Below, piece by piece: positions 1-9,332 of a DNA stretch of 64,000 nucleotides. The notes below the pieces were generated by a model. It had not been told where the DNA came from. It did no database searches and saw only the letters and a program-made list of their open reading frames with translations. The position numbers and the translations under genes are program-made. The stretch lies in the NCBI GenBank assembly GCA_963678575.2, contig CAXXHV010000002.1, positions 682,001-746,000 on the forward strand, given 5' to 3'. Each line of letters starts with the position of its first letter. The first letter of the stretch is position 1. The DNA is from Pleomorphochaeta sp963678575. GTDB lineage: Bacteria; Spirochaetota; Spirochaetia; Sphaerochaetales; Sphaerochaetaceae.

Positions 1-1
1 A

Positions 2-109
2 GAATATGCTAAAAATAACAACATTGAAGTGTCTGATGAGTTAAGAGAAAAATTGATTAATGAAATTGAACTTCCTATTGAATTTGATTTTACTGTATTA
101 TTAAAATAA
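2..109 (+). CDS. 3' end of an unidentified gene (partial)
   Basis: An open frame enters from the left edge and runs for 35 codons to a TAA at 107-109. The visible tail is charged and helical (near SDELREKLINEIELP) and ends VLLK. It is too short to assign a family. It converges on the Pel-like operon and is followed directly by a hairpin with T-rich flanks, which fits the 3' end of a real gene. Function unknown. Confidence 0.55.
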   Translation, partial: EYAKNNNIEVSDELREKLINEIELPIEFDFTVLLK

Positions 110-122
110 TCAAATTTAAAAA

Positions 123-159
123 CATAAGGTTATTAGATTATTATCTAATATTTCTTATG
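123..159. terminator. Probable bidirectional terminator between convergent genes
   Basis: Outer arms CATAAG (123-128) and CTTATG (154-159) enclose an inner stem TTAGAT/ATCTAA. T-rich sequence follows on the plus side (CTTTTTATTT) and a T5 run on the minus side. It serves both the partial plus-strand gene and pelG, whose stop codon lies inside the right arm. Confidence 0.55.
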
Positions 160-1645
160 ACTTTTTATTTGTTTTATTTATTAAAGACCTCGATTCACTT
201 TTTGAGTTTATTTTACTAGCAACTTTTGTAAAGAATCCTTTGCTTTCTGTTAGATAGATAGGTTGAAGAGCAAAAGTTGAATAATTAATATTATTAAAAT
301 AATTAAATAATAAAATAAGGGATAAAATAAATGTAATAAAGGACCCAATTAAAAATCCAAAACCGGTATATTCAATGGGTTTGTTTAGAAAGAAAATAGT
401 AAAATAAGTATTTGTAAAAAAGAAACAAATTGAAATAATTAAGGCCTTTGCTCTTTTTTCAAAATATAAAAGAATTAATATTATTATAAATGCTGAAATA
501 TTAAAAAAGGCACCAAGAGCTGTTATTTTAAATATATCACGGATAAAATAATTAATCCCAAGTATTTTGGATAGAGGATTGGCAATTAAAATTAATGTCA
601 AAGTGATTAAAAATTGAAAAGTAAATGTATAGAATAAATTATATTTTAAGGATTCTATCATTTTGTTTTTTGATTTTTCAATGACATTTAATGTTTCTTG
701 AGAATTTGCATTTTCAAAATATTTTTTATAAGTTGAATAAAACTCTGTTTCTATTACAACTAAAAATAAAACAAGCGTCACAATTGTTGTCAAATATGCT
801 AAAAATACTGCATTATCATAAAACGGAGCAAAAATAAAAGTATTATAAATTGTTACTTTAAAGTCACTAAACCATAATATTAAATTATCAATCCATAATC
901 CAAGAGTATAAAATATGCCAATCAAACAAAGAACAGAATGTTTCCCAAAATAACTTATGAAATCATATTTATATATTGAGCCATAATGAAAAGTTGAGAA
1001 AAAATTAAATAATAATATAATAAAGATCAAACTTAAGCCTGCAACATAAGCAATTAAAAAATTAGTTGGTAGAGATAAATTATTGAATTTAATTGGATTT
1101 TCAAGTAAATAAAAAATTAAAGCTAATGAGAAAACACCACCATAAAGATAAGCTTTGCCAATGAGCTTATAATTTTTCACAGCACTTAAGAATATAATTA
1201 ATATCCATATTAGAGAAACAATAATAAATAAATAAGTTGAGAATATTTTGTAATATATTGGAAGTGGTTTATTAAAATAAAAAAGAATACTTATTGATAA
1301 AGTTATAAAAAACGTTATACTTGCAATTCCCTGAAAAGTCGGTTTCATAACTTCATATTTTTTAAGATATAATTTATCAGAAATATATCTTGTAACTACT
1401 AGTTGAAATGGGGCTACAATAAGTTGGGAAAATATAAAGCTATATACTATAGTTGCTGAAAACAAATTTCTTTCCATAATATCAACATTTGCAATTTTCA
1501 TTATTAATAATAATAAATTTATAGAAACTACACTAATAATCCAGGGCCCAGCAGAAATAAATGATGAATATAAATAAGCTAAAGCTCTTGATGAAAAGCT
1601 CTCTTTTTGAAACATTCTTTTTAAAGCAAACCCTATTCCTGCCAT
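155..1645 (-). CDS. pelG: PelG-like exopolysaccharide exporter
   Basis: A 496-residue polytopic inner-membrane protein of the PelG family (Wzx-like, MOP superfamily). It is expected to pass Pel polymer across the inner membrane. The N-terminus MAGIGFALKRMF followed by SAGPWIISV is the typical PelG opening, and about 12 hydrophobic segments follow. The start has a strong Shine-Dalgarno (AAGGAGG, 1655-1661 on the minus strand). It is the last gene of the operon, 13 nt after pelF, and the pair PelF/PelG is the usual synthase-transporter core. No outer-membrane partner (PelB/PelC) is visible. The lysine- and serine-rich C-terminal tail after the last membrane segment is unremarkable. Confidence 0.88.
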   Translation of the reverse strand: MAGIGFALKRMFQKESFSSRALAYLYSSFISAGPWIISVVSINLLLLIMKIANVDIMERNLFSATIVYSFIFSQLIVAPFQLVVTRYISDKLYLKKYEVMKPTFQGIASITFFITLSISILFYFNKPLPIYYKIFSTYLFIIVSLIWILIIFLSAVKNYKLIGKAYLYGGVFSLALIFYLLENPIKFNNLSLPTNFLIAYVAGLSLIFIILLFNFFSTFHYGSIYKYDFISYFGKHSVLCLIGIFYTLGLWIDNLILWFSDFKVTIYNTFIFAPFYDNAVFLAYLTTIVTLVLFLVVIETEFYSTYKKYFENANSQETLNVIEKSKNKMIESLKYNLFYTFTFQFLITLTLILIANPLSKILGINYFIRDIFKITALGAFFNISAFIIILILLYFEKRAKALIISICFFFTNTYFTIFFLNKPIEYTGFGFLIGSFITFILSLILLFNYFNNINYSTFALQPIYLTESKGFFTKVASKINSKSESRSLINKTNKKS

Positions 1646-1658
1646 GATTTATTCCTCC

Positions 1659-3080
1659 TTATTTATCATATTTTTTATATAAACTATTATATATTTTTTC
1701 ATAACTTTTGATTAAAACTTTATCATTATAAAGCCTTTTAACTCTTTTAAGACCATTTTCACCCATCTGATTTCTTAATGTGGGGTTAGCAATTAATTCT
1801 AAAATGGCTTTTGCCGTATCACTTGGGGATGCAAGTTTTGTAATTATACCGCAAGGTCCTTCAAATTTATCAGCTTGTAATAAATCTTTACAACTTCCAA
1901 CATCTGTTGAAATTGTTGGTATTTTTGCTGCCCATCCTTCAAGTATTACCAGAGGTTGTCCTTCAGAAATTGAAGTAAGAATTAACATATCTAATTTTCC
2001 TAAATATTCTTTTATATTTACTCGACCAGTAAAAATAATTGAATCTTGAAGTCCAAGTAATTTCACTAAACTATGACATTGTTGAGAATAAGAAGAATCT
2101 TCTTCACTTGGTCCAATTAAGTAAAATTTAACATTATCAATTCTATTTTTGACTATGCTGAAGGCTCTAATCATTGTCATAACATCTTTTATTGGGACTA
2201 TTCTTAAAATTGAGCCAACATTGATTCCTTCATGAGGCTCTTTTTTTATATCAAGATTATCGTAATTGATTCCATTCGGTGTTATAATAGTTTTTTTTAC
2301 ATCTACACCAAGTTTTATTTGGATATCTCTGTTTGCTTGGAACAAAGATGTAATTATATCAGCACGATTATATGATGCAGCTGAAATTGAATAGAAAAAA
2401 TCTATCCAAAGTTTTTTATATATACCTGTTACCCATTTTGCTTTTAACAGTTCCTCTTCTCTTTCTCTTCCATAAATCCCATGTTCTGATAAAACAAAGG
2501 AGGTATTATTTTTTGTTGCAAGCGCCGTGGTTAGTAACCCCGCATACCCTGTAGATGCACAATGATAAATATCAGCTTTTTCTGCTTCTTGTTGAATTAA
2601 ATAGATAAGAGGAAGTAACATATTTCTTAATGTCCAAAAGAAATTATTAAATATTTCATTATTATATTTTTCGTTATAGTAATTAACAATTTCATTAAAG
2701 AAAAATTTACTTTGTAAAAAATCTATACAAGAGCCAATCCTTTTTTTATTTGAAAAAAAATTAATTATAAATTCCCAATTAATATCTTGTTGTATTCGTA
2801 TTAGTTTAATTAATTCTTCTTTTTCTATTTTTGTTAATTTTGGATTTTTTTTGATTTTACTATGTTTAATATTTAAATAATCATCTAAATAGATTGTTTT
2901 TAATTTTACAACATTTTTGGGTAATTCATATTTCAATTGTGTTGTTTCTTTTAAACTAGGCATAATTGAAATAACTTTAAAATCATTATTTGGAAAAGAC
3001 GAAATAATTTGATGTATCCAACTTGAAACACCACCAGCAACATAAGGATAGGAGCCTTCAGCTATCATACAAATAGTCAT
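1659..3080 (-). CDS. pelF: PelF-like glycosyltransferase
   Basis: A 473-residue cytosolic GT-B glycosyltransferase of the PelF family, the enzyme that polymerises the Pel sugar chain from UDP-sugars. Visible features: the N-terminal acceptor-side loop AEGSYPYVAGGVSSW (7-21), the PelF-typical SEHGIYGREREEE (198-210), TPNGIN (267-272) starting the C-terminal Rossmann domain, and the retaining-GT E-x7-E motif at E373 and E381. The length is normal for the family. Its Shine-Dalgarno (AAGGAGGA) lies inside the last codons of the upstream pelE-like gene, so translation is probably coupled. Confidence 0.9.
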   Translation of the reverse strand: MTICMIAEGSYPYVAGGVSSWIHQIISSFPNNDFKVISIMPSLKETTQLKYELPKNVVKLKTIYLDDYLNIKHSKIKKNPKLTKIEKEELIKLIRIQQDINWEFIINFFSNKKRIGSCIDFLQSKFFFNEIVNYYNEKYNNEIFNNFFWTLRNMLLPLIYLIQQEAEKADIYHCASTGYAGLLTTALATKNNTSFVLSEHGIYGREREEELLKAKWVTGIYKKLWIDFFYSISAASYNRADIITSLFQANRDIQIKLGVDVKKTIITPNGINYDNLDIKKEPHEGINVGSILRIVPIKDVMTMIRAFSIVKNRIDNVKFYLIGPSEEDSSYSQQCHSLVKLLGLQDSIIFTGRVNIKEYLGKLDMLILTSISEGQPLVILEGWAAKIPTISTDVGSCKDLLQADKFEGPCGIITKLASPSDTAKAILELIANPTLRNQMGENGLKRVKRLYNDKVLIKSYEKIYNSLYKKYDK

Positions 3081-3083
3081 TTA

Positions 3084-4049
3084 CTAATTATCCTCCTTAA
3101 TAAAAAATGATTTTAAATCTTTAAGTTTTTTATTTTTTTCTATATCTGATTCACTAAGTTTGGATAACTCAAAATTTAATTGTTTTAAATAACCTTTGTT
3201 ATACATAATATTAAATTTATTTATAATATCATAATTTGATTGTTCAAACTCTTTTTTAATTTTATCATTAATCAAAGTTGCATTATATAAATCTTCAGTC
3301 TTGATATATTCTTTAAATAATGAATTTAAAGTATCAATATCATATGTATTTCTTTCAATTTTTTTAAGCATAACATCTATATATTCTTTTCTAAATATAT
3401 TAATACTATCGTTTTCAATAAGAGTTGAATTTAAATACATTTTGTAAGAATTAATTAATTCATCTAGAACTTTTTCATTTTTTGATTCATTAAATTCTTC
3501 TCTTAAATTACTGATATTGTTAGTTAATTCATTCTCTTGGCTATTTAGTAACGTCGCTGAGTAATGTTGTACTTCTTTATCATTTGCGGATAATCCTTTT
3601 TTTAAAATTTTCGCATTATTAATTTTGTAAGAATATTGAGAGTCAATTAGTAGTTCTTTCTTCTTTTCTGGATCAATGAAATTAAATAAATCTAATATGC
3701 TCATTGTCATAATTTCTCTTTCGTAATTTAATTTTTTTCTTCTCTGGGATAGGTAATCACCATAAAGTAATTGTTCGTAATCCTGTATTATTTCATTATC
3801 TCTAATAAAGTAGTGTACACTAAAAAAAACTATTACATAAATTAATATACCTAAAATTGGCATAAATAAAATTATATAAAATGGTATTTCATCAATTTTA
3901 TAATCAAATTTTAAATATAATTTCCAACAAATTATAAATATAATTAAATGTAAAATCAGAATTTGAATTAAATATTTTTCATAAATGAATAGAAAAATAA
4001 AAGCAAATATATCTAAAATTAGTAATAAAAAAAATAAAATGTATTTCAT
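3084..4049 (-). CDS. pelE: PelE-like membrane protein
   Basis: A 321-residue protein with three hydrophobic segments in its first 85 residues, then a long charged, helical cytosolic part that resembles degenerate tetratricopeptide repeats. This architecture, and its position between pelD and pelF, match PelE, which works with PelD and PelG in the inner-membrane synthase complex. Sequence similarity in this family is weak, so the name rests largely on context. Its ATG overlaps the pelD stop codon (TAATG), with GGAGG just upstream, showing tight translational coupling. Confidence 0.65.
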   Translation of the reverse strand: MKYILFFLLLILDIFAFIFLFIYEKYLIQILILHLIIFIICWKLYLKFDYKIDEIPFYIILFMPILGILIYVIVFFSVHYFIRDNEIIQDYEQLLYGDYLSQRRKKLNYEREIMTMSILDLFNFIDPEKKKELLIDSQYSYKINNAKILKKGLSANDKEVQHYSATLLNSQENELTNNISNLREEFNESKNEKVLDELINSYKMYLNSTLIENDSINIFRKEYIDVMLKKIERNTYDIDTLNSLFKEYIKTEDLYNATLINDKIKKEFEQSNYDIINKFNIMYNKGYLKQLNFELSKLSESDIEKNKKLKDLKSFFIKEDN

Positions 4050-5302
4050 TAGTCCTCCAATATCTTTAATTCAATTGGTTTTAAATGATCTTGGAAATTA
4101 TTATTAATTTTTTCTATTATTAAAAAGCTGTTGGATTTTTTTGTAGCAGGTAATAAGAATGAGAGTGTGTTTCGATTAATATTGTAGTAAGCAATATCAG
4201 CATTTCTTAATGTTTTATTACATAATTTATCCAATTCTTCTAAAGTTAGATTTACTACTCTGTAAGAAAGAATACAATAATCTATTCCGAATTCATTTTT
4301 TCTTCTTTTTTCAATTTCAAATCTTTTTCTAAAATGTTGTGCAGTTACTAATTTAGTATTTTCAATATATTTATTGTCTACAAGTTTTTCTACAAAAGCA
4401 GCTTTTTGTAAAGTTCTATTAATCCATTGTATAATGAGTTGGAATAGATTATAGGCATATTCGGAAAGCATATCAAAATCCATTTTATTAATATTTACTA
4501 TAGCGATAATTTCATTATCTCTTATTAGTGGAGCACTCATTAAAGGGTTTGTGCTAGATTCAGTAACATAAGGTATTTTGACAACATCTTTTATTTCTTT
4601 AACTTTTTTAAACCATTCACATTTTGAAGCATCAATTGATGTCTTTTCTAAAATAACTCCATATGAGATTTTTAATCTTAAATAATTACTTTCTTTTTCA
4701 TATGTATAAAGAGTTATATTTGTTGCTTTTAGATATTTTTTTAACACACCAATTGTTTCTGTATAAATATCTTCTTCTTCAAAAGTTTCCAATTTGGTTG
4801 CAATTTCATATAGACTTATTATACTTTCATCTGATTTAATTATTTGAGTCTTTAATTCTTTTTCAATTTTTTCTAATAATATATAATCCGCTTCTAAGTC
4901 ATTCTTTTCGAGTTTAAGCATGTTATAATCGTTGTTTAGTTTATTTATTTCCCTTCTATGATTGTCCTTAAAAGCTCCTAAAATAGCACCTGCCCATAAA
5001 AATAGTAAAGGATATTTATAATATTCAATGGAACTATAAAAGAGTGAAAAATCATTGTATAAATCGAAAAAAGCATAAATATAAAAAGCACAGGATATTA
5101 AAGATGAAAACAACCCCAATTTTAAACCATATCTCAATCCCATAATTATTGATAAAAATAATAATGGGTTAGGATTAAGAAACAAATATACTTCTTGATT
5201 CGCTTGTTTTTTAAAAATAAATAAAAATAGAATAAAGTTAACGATAATTGTTTCTGTAATACATATTAATGTCTTTTTAATTGAATTCTCATTGTTATTC
5301 AA
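4049..5302 (-). CDS. pelD: PelD-like c-di-GMP receptor
   Basis: Four N-terminal membrane segments, a coiled coil (about 120-155), a GAF-like domain (about 160-290) and a degenerate GGDEF domain: the PelD architecture. The I-site RxxD is kept as R366-N-A-D369. Exactly five residues later the GGDEF position reads INRNT (375-379), so cyclase activity should be absent while c-di-GMP binding is retained. PelD binding of c-di-GMP activates Pel synthesis in known systems. I choose the TTG at 5302 as the start because AAGAGG lies 6 nt before it and it avoids overlap with DUF4956; an earlier in-frame TTG at 5323 has no such signal. Confidence 0.82.
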   Translation of the reverse strand: MNNNENSIKKTLICITETIIVNFILFLFIFKKQANQEVYLFLNPNPLLFLSIIMGLRYGLKLGLFSSLISCAFYIYAFFDLYNDFSLFYSSIEYYKYPLLFLWAGAILGAFKDNHRREINKLNNDYNMLKLEKNDLEADYILLEKIEKELKTQIIKSDESIISLYEIATKLETFEEEDIYTETIGVLKKYLKATNITLYTYEKESNYLRLKISYGVILEKTSIDASKCEWFKKVKEIKDVVKIPYVTESSTNPLMSAPLIRDNEIIAIVNINKMDFDMLSEYAYNLFQLIIQWINRTLQKAAFVEKLVDNKYIENTKLVTAQHFRKRFEIEKRRKNEFGIDYCILSYRVVNLTLEELDKLCNKTLRNADIAYYNINRNTLSFLLPATKKSNSFLIIEKINNNFQDHLKPIELKILED

Positions 5303-5312
5303 ATCACACCTC

Positions 5313-5993
5313 TTATTGAGCAAACTCTCCGTTATAATTTACTAATGATACATTGGAAACACCTTCTATTTCTGAAATTATTTCAAGCAAATCAAATCCT
5401 GTACCAATAATTTTTAATTCTACTGTTAACTCTACTAATTCATGAGAAATAGTTTTAGATTTTATTTTGTAATTGATTTTATTCAATTCTGAAATTACTT
5501 TTGCACTTGAATTTGATTTATATTGAATAATTAATAAGAAAATATTGTTTGTATTTTTATATTTTAGTAAAACCATAATTACAAGACCAATTAATAGTGA
5601 ACTAATTATTGATAATGCATATAATCGAGCTCCTGTTGTTATTCCTATAGCAATAGACCAGAACATAAAAACAATGTCCAAGGGTTCTTTTACTGCTGTT
5701 CTAAATCTTACAATGCTTAAAGCTCCAACCATTCCAAGAGAAAGGACTAAATTTGAACTAATAGTTAAGATTATTTCTGAAGTAATTAGTGCCATTATTA
5801 CCAAAGAAACATTAAATTTATGACTATAAACATTCCCACTATATGTTTTTTTATAAATAAAAAACATAAAAAGGCTTACAATTAATGTTACTAAAATCAC
5901 ACTAACAATATCTTGAATTGAGTAGTTCCCTAAAAATGATGACTGAATAACACTGTTTTTGATAATATCATTAAAGCTTAATAATTCATTCAT
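5313..5993 (-). CDS. DUF4956 membrane protein
   Basis: A 226-residue protein with three or four membrane helices in residues 25-145 and a cytosolic alpha/beta tail of about 80 residues. The stretch SIVRFRTAVKEPLDIVFMFW (94-113) is the DUF4956 hallmark. The biochemical role of the family is unknown. DUF4956 genes are commonly found next to VTC-domain polymerases and CotH proteins, exactly the arrangement seen here. It has a good Shine-Dalgarno (AGGAGA) and sits 11 nt downstream of the VTC gene in the same operon. Confidence 0.8.
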   Translation of the reverse strand: MNELLSFNDIIKNSVIQSSFLGNYSIQDIVSVILVTLIVSLFMFFIYKKTYSGNVYSHKFNVSLVIMALITSEIILTISSNLVLSLGMVGALSIVRFRTAVKEPLDIVFMFWSIAIGITTGARLYALSIISSLLIGLVIMVLLKYKNTNNIFLLIIQYKSNSSAKVISELNKINYKIKSKTISHELVELTVELKIIGTGFDLLEIISEIEGVSNVSLVNYNGEFAQ

Positions 5994-6004
5994 TGATTTA
6001 TCTC

Positions 6005-6685
6005 CTATTGTATTTTATTTCTGCATAATAAATATTTCGAAACCGATAATCTTGTTAAATCATATTGCTCAAGAATAGTTTTAATATGTGTAGGTAAGAA
6101 GTTATTGTATTTTACCTCAAGTATTCTTGAATATGTATCTGGTAAATGCGCTGTAATTAATTCATCTGAAAACATATTGATATAAGGTTTTGTTGCGGAT
6201 AATTTTCTATCAAAAGTAATTCGAATTTCATTATATGGCAGTACGTAAGCCTCTCTATAATAATCTACAATAACTTTTGGTCTTAATAGATTATTTCTCA
6301 TTTCCATATAATATTTTCTCTTAACAATATCTTGAGATAATGCTAAATCACTTATATCTGATTTGTATATTTTATAATATTCTTCTTTAGAAATAGTAGT
6401 TCCAATTTTATTTGTAAAATCTTCATACTTATTTTTTATTTCTAATTTAATTCTATTATCTGAAAAATTGTAAATTCTAATTCTAAATTTTTTCCTTTCC
6501 GAAATACCTGAAAGTTTTTCATTAAGAGCACTTTCATAAATATCATCAAAATATAAACTTCTAATATGATATCCCATATTTTCTATGGAATTACCATCTA
6601 ATTCCATTATTTTATTAATAGAATTTTTTAAACGTAAATAAGTGTCTTTTTCTAATAAAAATTTATGCTCATGTCTAAATTTCAT
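6005..6685 (-). CDS. VTC-domain polyphosphate polymerase-like protein
   Basis: A 226-residue single VTC tunnel domain. It starts FRHEHKFLL and shows the alternating basic/acidic strands of the family: SLYFDD (48-53), ERKKFRIRIY (63-72), KLEIKNKYED (79-88), RPKVIVDYYRE and, near the end, ILEVKYNNFLP. Eukaryotic Vtc4 makes polyphosphate from ATP; bacterial single-domain members beside CotH/DUF4956 are not functionally settled. It lies between CotH and DUF4956 with 10-12 nt gaps. The triphosphate-tunnel fold is secure; the product and substrate in this operon are inference. Confidence 0.82.
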   Translation of the reverse strand: MKFRHEHKFLLEKDTYLRLKNSINKIMELDGNSIENMGYHIRSLYFDDIYESALNEKLSGISERKKFRIRIYNFSDNRIKLEIKNKYEDFTNKIGTTISKEEYYKIYKSDISDLALSQDIVKRKYYMEMRNNLLRPKVIVDYYREAYVLPYNEIRITFDRKLSATKPYINMFSDELITAHLPDTYSRILEVKYNNFLPTHIKTILEQYDLTRLSVSKYLLCRNKIQ

Positions 6686-6696
6686 TTTCTCTCCTA

Positions 6697-8355
6697 TTAG
6701 TTTATATAAAAATCCTTTACCCCATAACTATACAACATGGTATCTTCATCATAATAAATATCAAACGCATCTGATTTATTACCATCAGAATCTGTAATAT
6801 ATACTCTATAAAAATAATGCCCAGAAGGAATGGTTTTAATAATTAGTTGATTGTTTAATAGGTTGTCTTTTTTATAGATGATGTTATCAAAAGTAGGGGA
6901 GTCACTTAATTCAAAGCTGTAATATATTTGATCTTTTTGAAAATCAAACGATTCACTCCAATTGAATTCAATAAAATTTCCTGTTTTGTAGGGCGCAAGA
7001 AGGAAAACAGGCATGGGTCTTTGAAGACTTTTATAATATTCTAAAGTATTAGTTTTTATTGAATTTTTTAATTCATCAAATTCTCTTTCAATTTCATCAT
7101 CAGATAAGTTTTCAATTGATTTGTCAGGGAGGCTATGTAAAAATTTCATCGAAATCGGTTTATATAATTTAATTAAATTATCGATTTTTTCTTGGCTAAT
7201 AATATTATTAAGTTCTTCAATTTTATTTGTTAATTCATCTCTATTTTTATCATTTTGTAAGAATCTATTAATTAATATATTTCCCCAAAAGTTAGATACA
7301 CCTCTTTGCCAAATAGGTCTTAAATCCTCATAACCTCCTAATGCTTTATCATAATCCCAAGGAAGGAAATACCATGTGTTTAAATTTTGTGGGCTATAAA
7401 GGAAATAGTTTCTACTTTGAGTATCAACATTGTCGGTAATTATATTTAAGGCAAGCCATGTTATTAAATTTTCTCTATCGAAGTATAGTTCTATCACATC
7501 ATTTATATTTATAAAATCATTATTAACAGCATCAAGCATTTTGATCAATTTTTGGTGATCTTCCATTCCTTTTATTTCAAGGATATCTTCGAAAGCTTTC
7601 TTTTTGTAATTAGGATCATCAACATTTCTAATAACATCTTCATAACGTTTAAATTCGAAATTTTCTACTTTGTATAAATAACCGGCAACATCTAAATTAT
7701 GATTTTCAAGATATCTTAAATCTATATTTTCAATTTGAGTAAATAATCCATAATCAACATATGGCGTTGAATAATCTCCTTCACTAAAGTCTTTAATAAA
7801 AAGATGAACAAATTGAGTCCTAGCACTTGTAATATTATCTATGTTTTTTATTAATTCAAAAGTTAATTTATTTCTTATTAATATGTCATCAAAAGGATGT
7901 TTATTTAAATTTACTGTAACAAAATTATTCCATGGAGTTTTTGGGTTTAGATTTACTTTATATGATTTTAAATCAGCAATTCTTGCAGATTGGCCTCTTA
8001 ATTCCATAGTTGCATTGTAATCACTTAATCCAAAACCGTAATTGTCTTTTTTTATTACACCATTTTGGCCTTCTTGGAATATTACTTTAACCTCTGGATC
8101 ATATTTTAAAGTTTCATCAGTAGCCGATGAATTTAATTGAGATAAAGTAAAATTAAATTTTGGATCATTTTTTGTTGGTTTTATAACAGTAATATATACT
8201 TCTTTTATTCCTGATATAGAATCATTTTCATATACTTCTTTACTATCAGATATTGGGTTGTCCATATTATTAATACTTGAGGACTTTGAACAAGAAATTA
8301 ATAAAAATATAATTAATATTATGAGTTGAATATTTATAATCTTTTTTGTCTTCAT
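6697..8355 (-). CDS. CotH-like kinase lipoprotein
   Basis: A 552-residue lipoprotein: signal peptide with lipobox LISC (Cys22), then a CotH kinase domain (about 105-400). Family signs include the MELRGQSARIADLKSYKVNL block, a basic/aromatic core (DILIRNKLTFELIKNI) and the nucleotide-site block NYFLYSPQ...WYFLPWDYDKALGG. CotH proteins are atypical protein kinases that phosphorylate surface proteins. The C-terminal 100 residues resemble a fibronectin type III fold. Anchored outside the inner membrane, it may modify or tether an operon partner or the polymer. Its substrate is unknown. Confidence 0.8.
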   Translation of the reverse strand: MKTKKIINIQLIILIIFLLISCSKSSSINNMDNPISDSKEVYENDSISGIKEVYITVIKPTKNDPKFNFTLSQLNSSATDETLKYDPEVKVIFQEGQNGVIKKDNYGFGLSDYNATMELRGQSARIADLKSYKVNLNPKTPWNNFVTVNLNKHPFDDILIRNKLTFELIKNIDNITSARTQFVHLFIKDFSEGDYSTPYVDYGLFTQIENIDLRYLENHNLDVAGYLYKVENFEFKRYEDVIRNVDDPNYKKKAFEDILEIKGMEDHQKLIKMLDAVNNDFININDVIELYFDRENLITWLALNIITDNVDTQSRNYFLYSPQNLNTWYFLPWDYDKALGGYEDLRPIWQRGVSNFWGNILINRFLQNDKNRDELTNKIEELNNIISQEKIDNLIKLYKPISMKFLHSLPDKSIENLSDDEIEREFDELKNSIKTNTLEYYKSLQRPMPVFLLAPYKTGNFIEFNWSESFDFQKDQIYYSFELSDSPTFDNIIYKKDNLLNNQLIIKTIPSGHYFYRVYITDSDGNKSDAFDIYYDEDTMLYSYGVKDFYIN

Positions 8356-8365
8356 TTTTGTTCCT

Positions 8366-9226
8366 TTATCTTACCGTGATATTCCAATTTGAATATCTTT
8401 GATTCATTTGGCTAAATAAAAAACTCCAACCTAATTTTGTAGTTATATTTCTGTTTTCTCCTTCATTCATGAAGGATATTACATAAATATCAGTTTTAGA
8501 CCTTTTTATTATTCTTGATAATTTTTTAAACTCTGATACTTCATCTTTTAAATTATTAATATATGGTGAATTAAAATTCTCCCATAATAATCCATCAATA
8601 TAATTTTTGCTGAAGTTTTTATAACTGTCAAAATTTCTATTTTGAATTATAATAAGCGATGGGAATTTATTTTTAAATTCGATAAGAAAGTTTTTATAGC
8701 CTTCAGATAATAAAGAATATATACGTTTATTATTTGAATAGTAGTCAATCCAATCTAAAGTATCAAAAAAAACTCCATCCATCTTTTTGTCAACAATTCT
8801 TGTTTGGATAGTATTAAGTAATACCTCTCTAAAATGAGAAGATGATAAATTGCCTAAATAATTATTTCCATTTAGATCTAATATTTTATTATCATTGTCA
8901 TCTAATAAGTAATCATTTTTATTTAGACGTTCAATAATCTCTGAATCCCAACTCCCAATTTCAATAAGGGAGATGTATCCAATTAATTTTGAATTTGAAG
9001 AATGAATAGTCTCTACATTGTTTGAATTGAAGAAAAGTGCTTCAACAATGTTTATATCATAATTTGACATTTGTGATAAAATTTTGCTATCAATTTTATT
9101 ATAATAAATTCTGAAAGTATTTAGGTTATTGATATTTCTTTTTTTTACAGAAAGAAATATGATTAAAATTATAAAAAATAACGATGTAAAAATAATAAAT
9201 ATTTTTAACGAAGTTTTTATAAACAT
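8366..9226 (-). CDS. GH114-like endo-polygalactosaminidase (PelA hydrolase-domain homologue)
   Basis: A 286-residue protein with a signal anchor (8-27) and one TIM-barrel domain resembling GH114 endo-alpha-1,4-polygalactosaminidase, the same fold as the PelA N-terminal hydrolase domain. Diagnostic parts are the KLIGYISLIEIGSWD strand (where GH114 proteins handle the polymer), MDGVFFDTLDWID (about 131-143, acidic active-site residues) and LLWENFNSP. Unlike PelA it has no deacetylase domain. It is the first gene of the operon and would trim or release the polymer in the periplasm. No separate carbohydrate deacetylase is visible inside the operon. Confidence 0.72.
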   Translation of the reverse strand: MFIKTSLKIFIIFTSLFFIILIIFLSVKKRNINNLNTFRIYYNKIDSKILSQMSNYDINIVEALFFNSNNVETIHSSNSKLIGYISLIEIGSWDSEIIERLNKNDYLLDDNDNKILDLNGNNYLGNLSSSHFREVLLNTIQTRIVDKKMDGVFFDTLDWIDYYSNNKRIYSLLSEGYKNFLIEFKNKFPSLIIIQNRNFDSYKNFSKNYIDGLLWENFNSPYINNLKDEVSEFKKLSRIIKRSKTDIYVISFMNEGENRNITTKLGWSFLFSQMNQRYSNWNITVR

Positions 9227-9243
9227 TTTTTACTTCCTATATA

Positions 9244-9290
9244 ATAATATAGCACAGAAATGTTGTTTACAAATAAAATATTTGTTTACA
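9244..9290 (-). promoter_or_regulatory. Pel operon promoter with repeated TTGTTTACA boxes
   Basis: On the minus strand, TTGTAA (9272-9267), 17 bp, then TATTAT (9249-9244), about 18 nt upstream of the first operon ATG. On the plus strand TTGTTTACA occurs at 9263-9271 and again at 9282-9290, 19 bp apart. The intervening ACAAATA/TATTTGT forms an inverted repeat. One box overlaps the -35, suggesting an operator. The binding factor is unknown. Confidence 0.5.
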
Positions 9291-9332
9291 TCACTTTTTA
9301 ATATTTATTTTTCTATATTTCTCAATTAGTTT

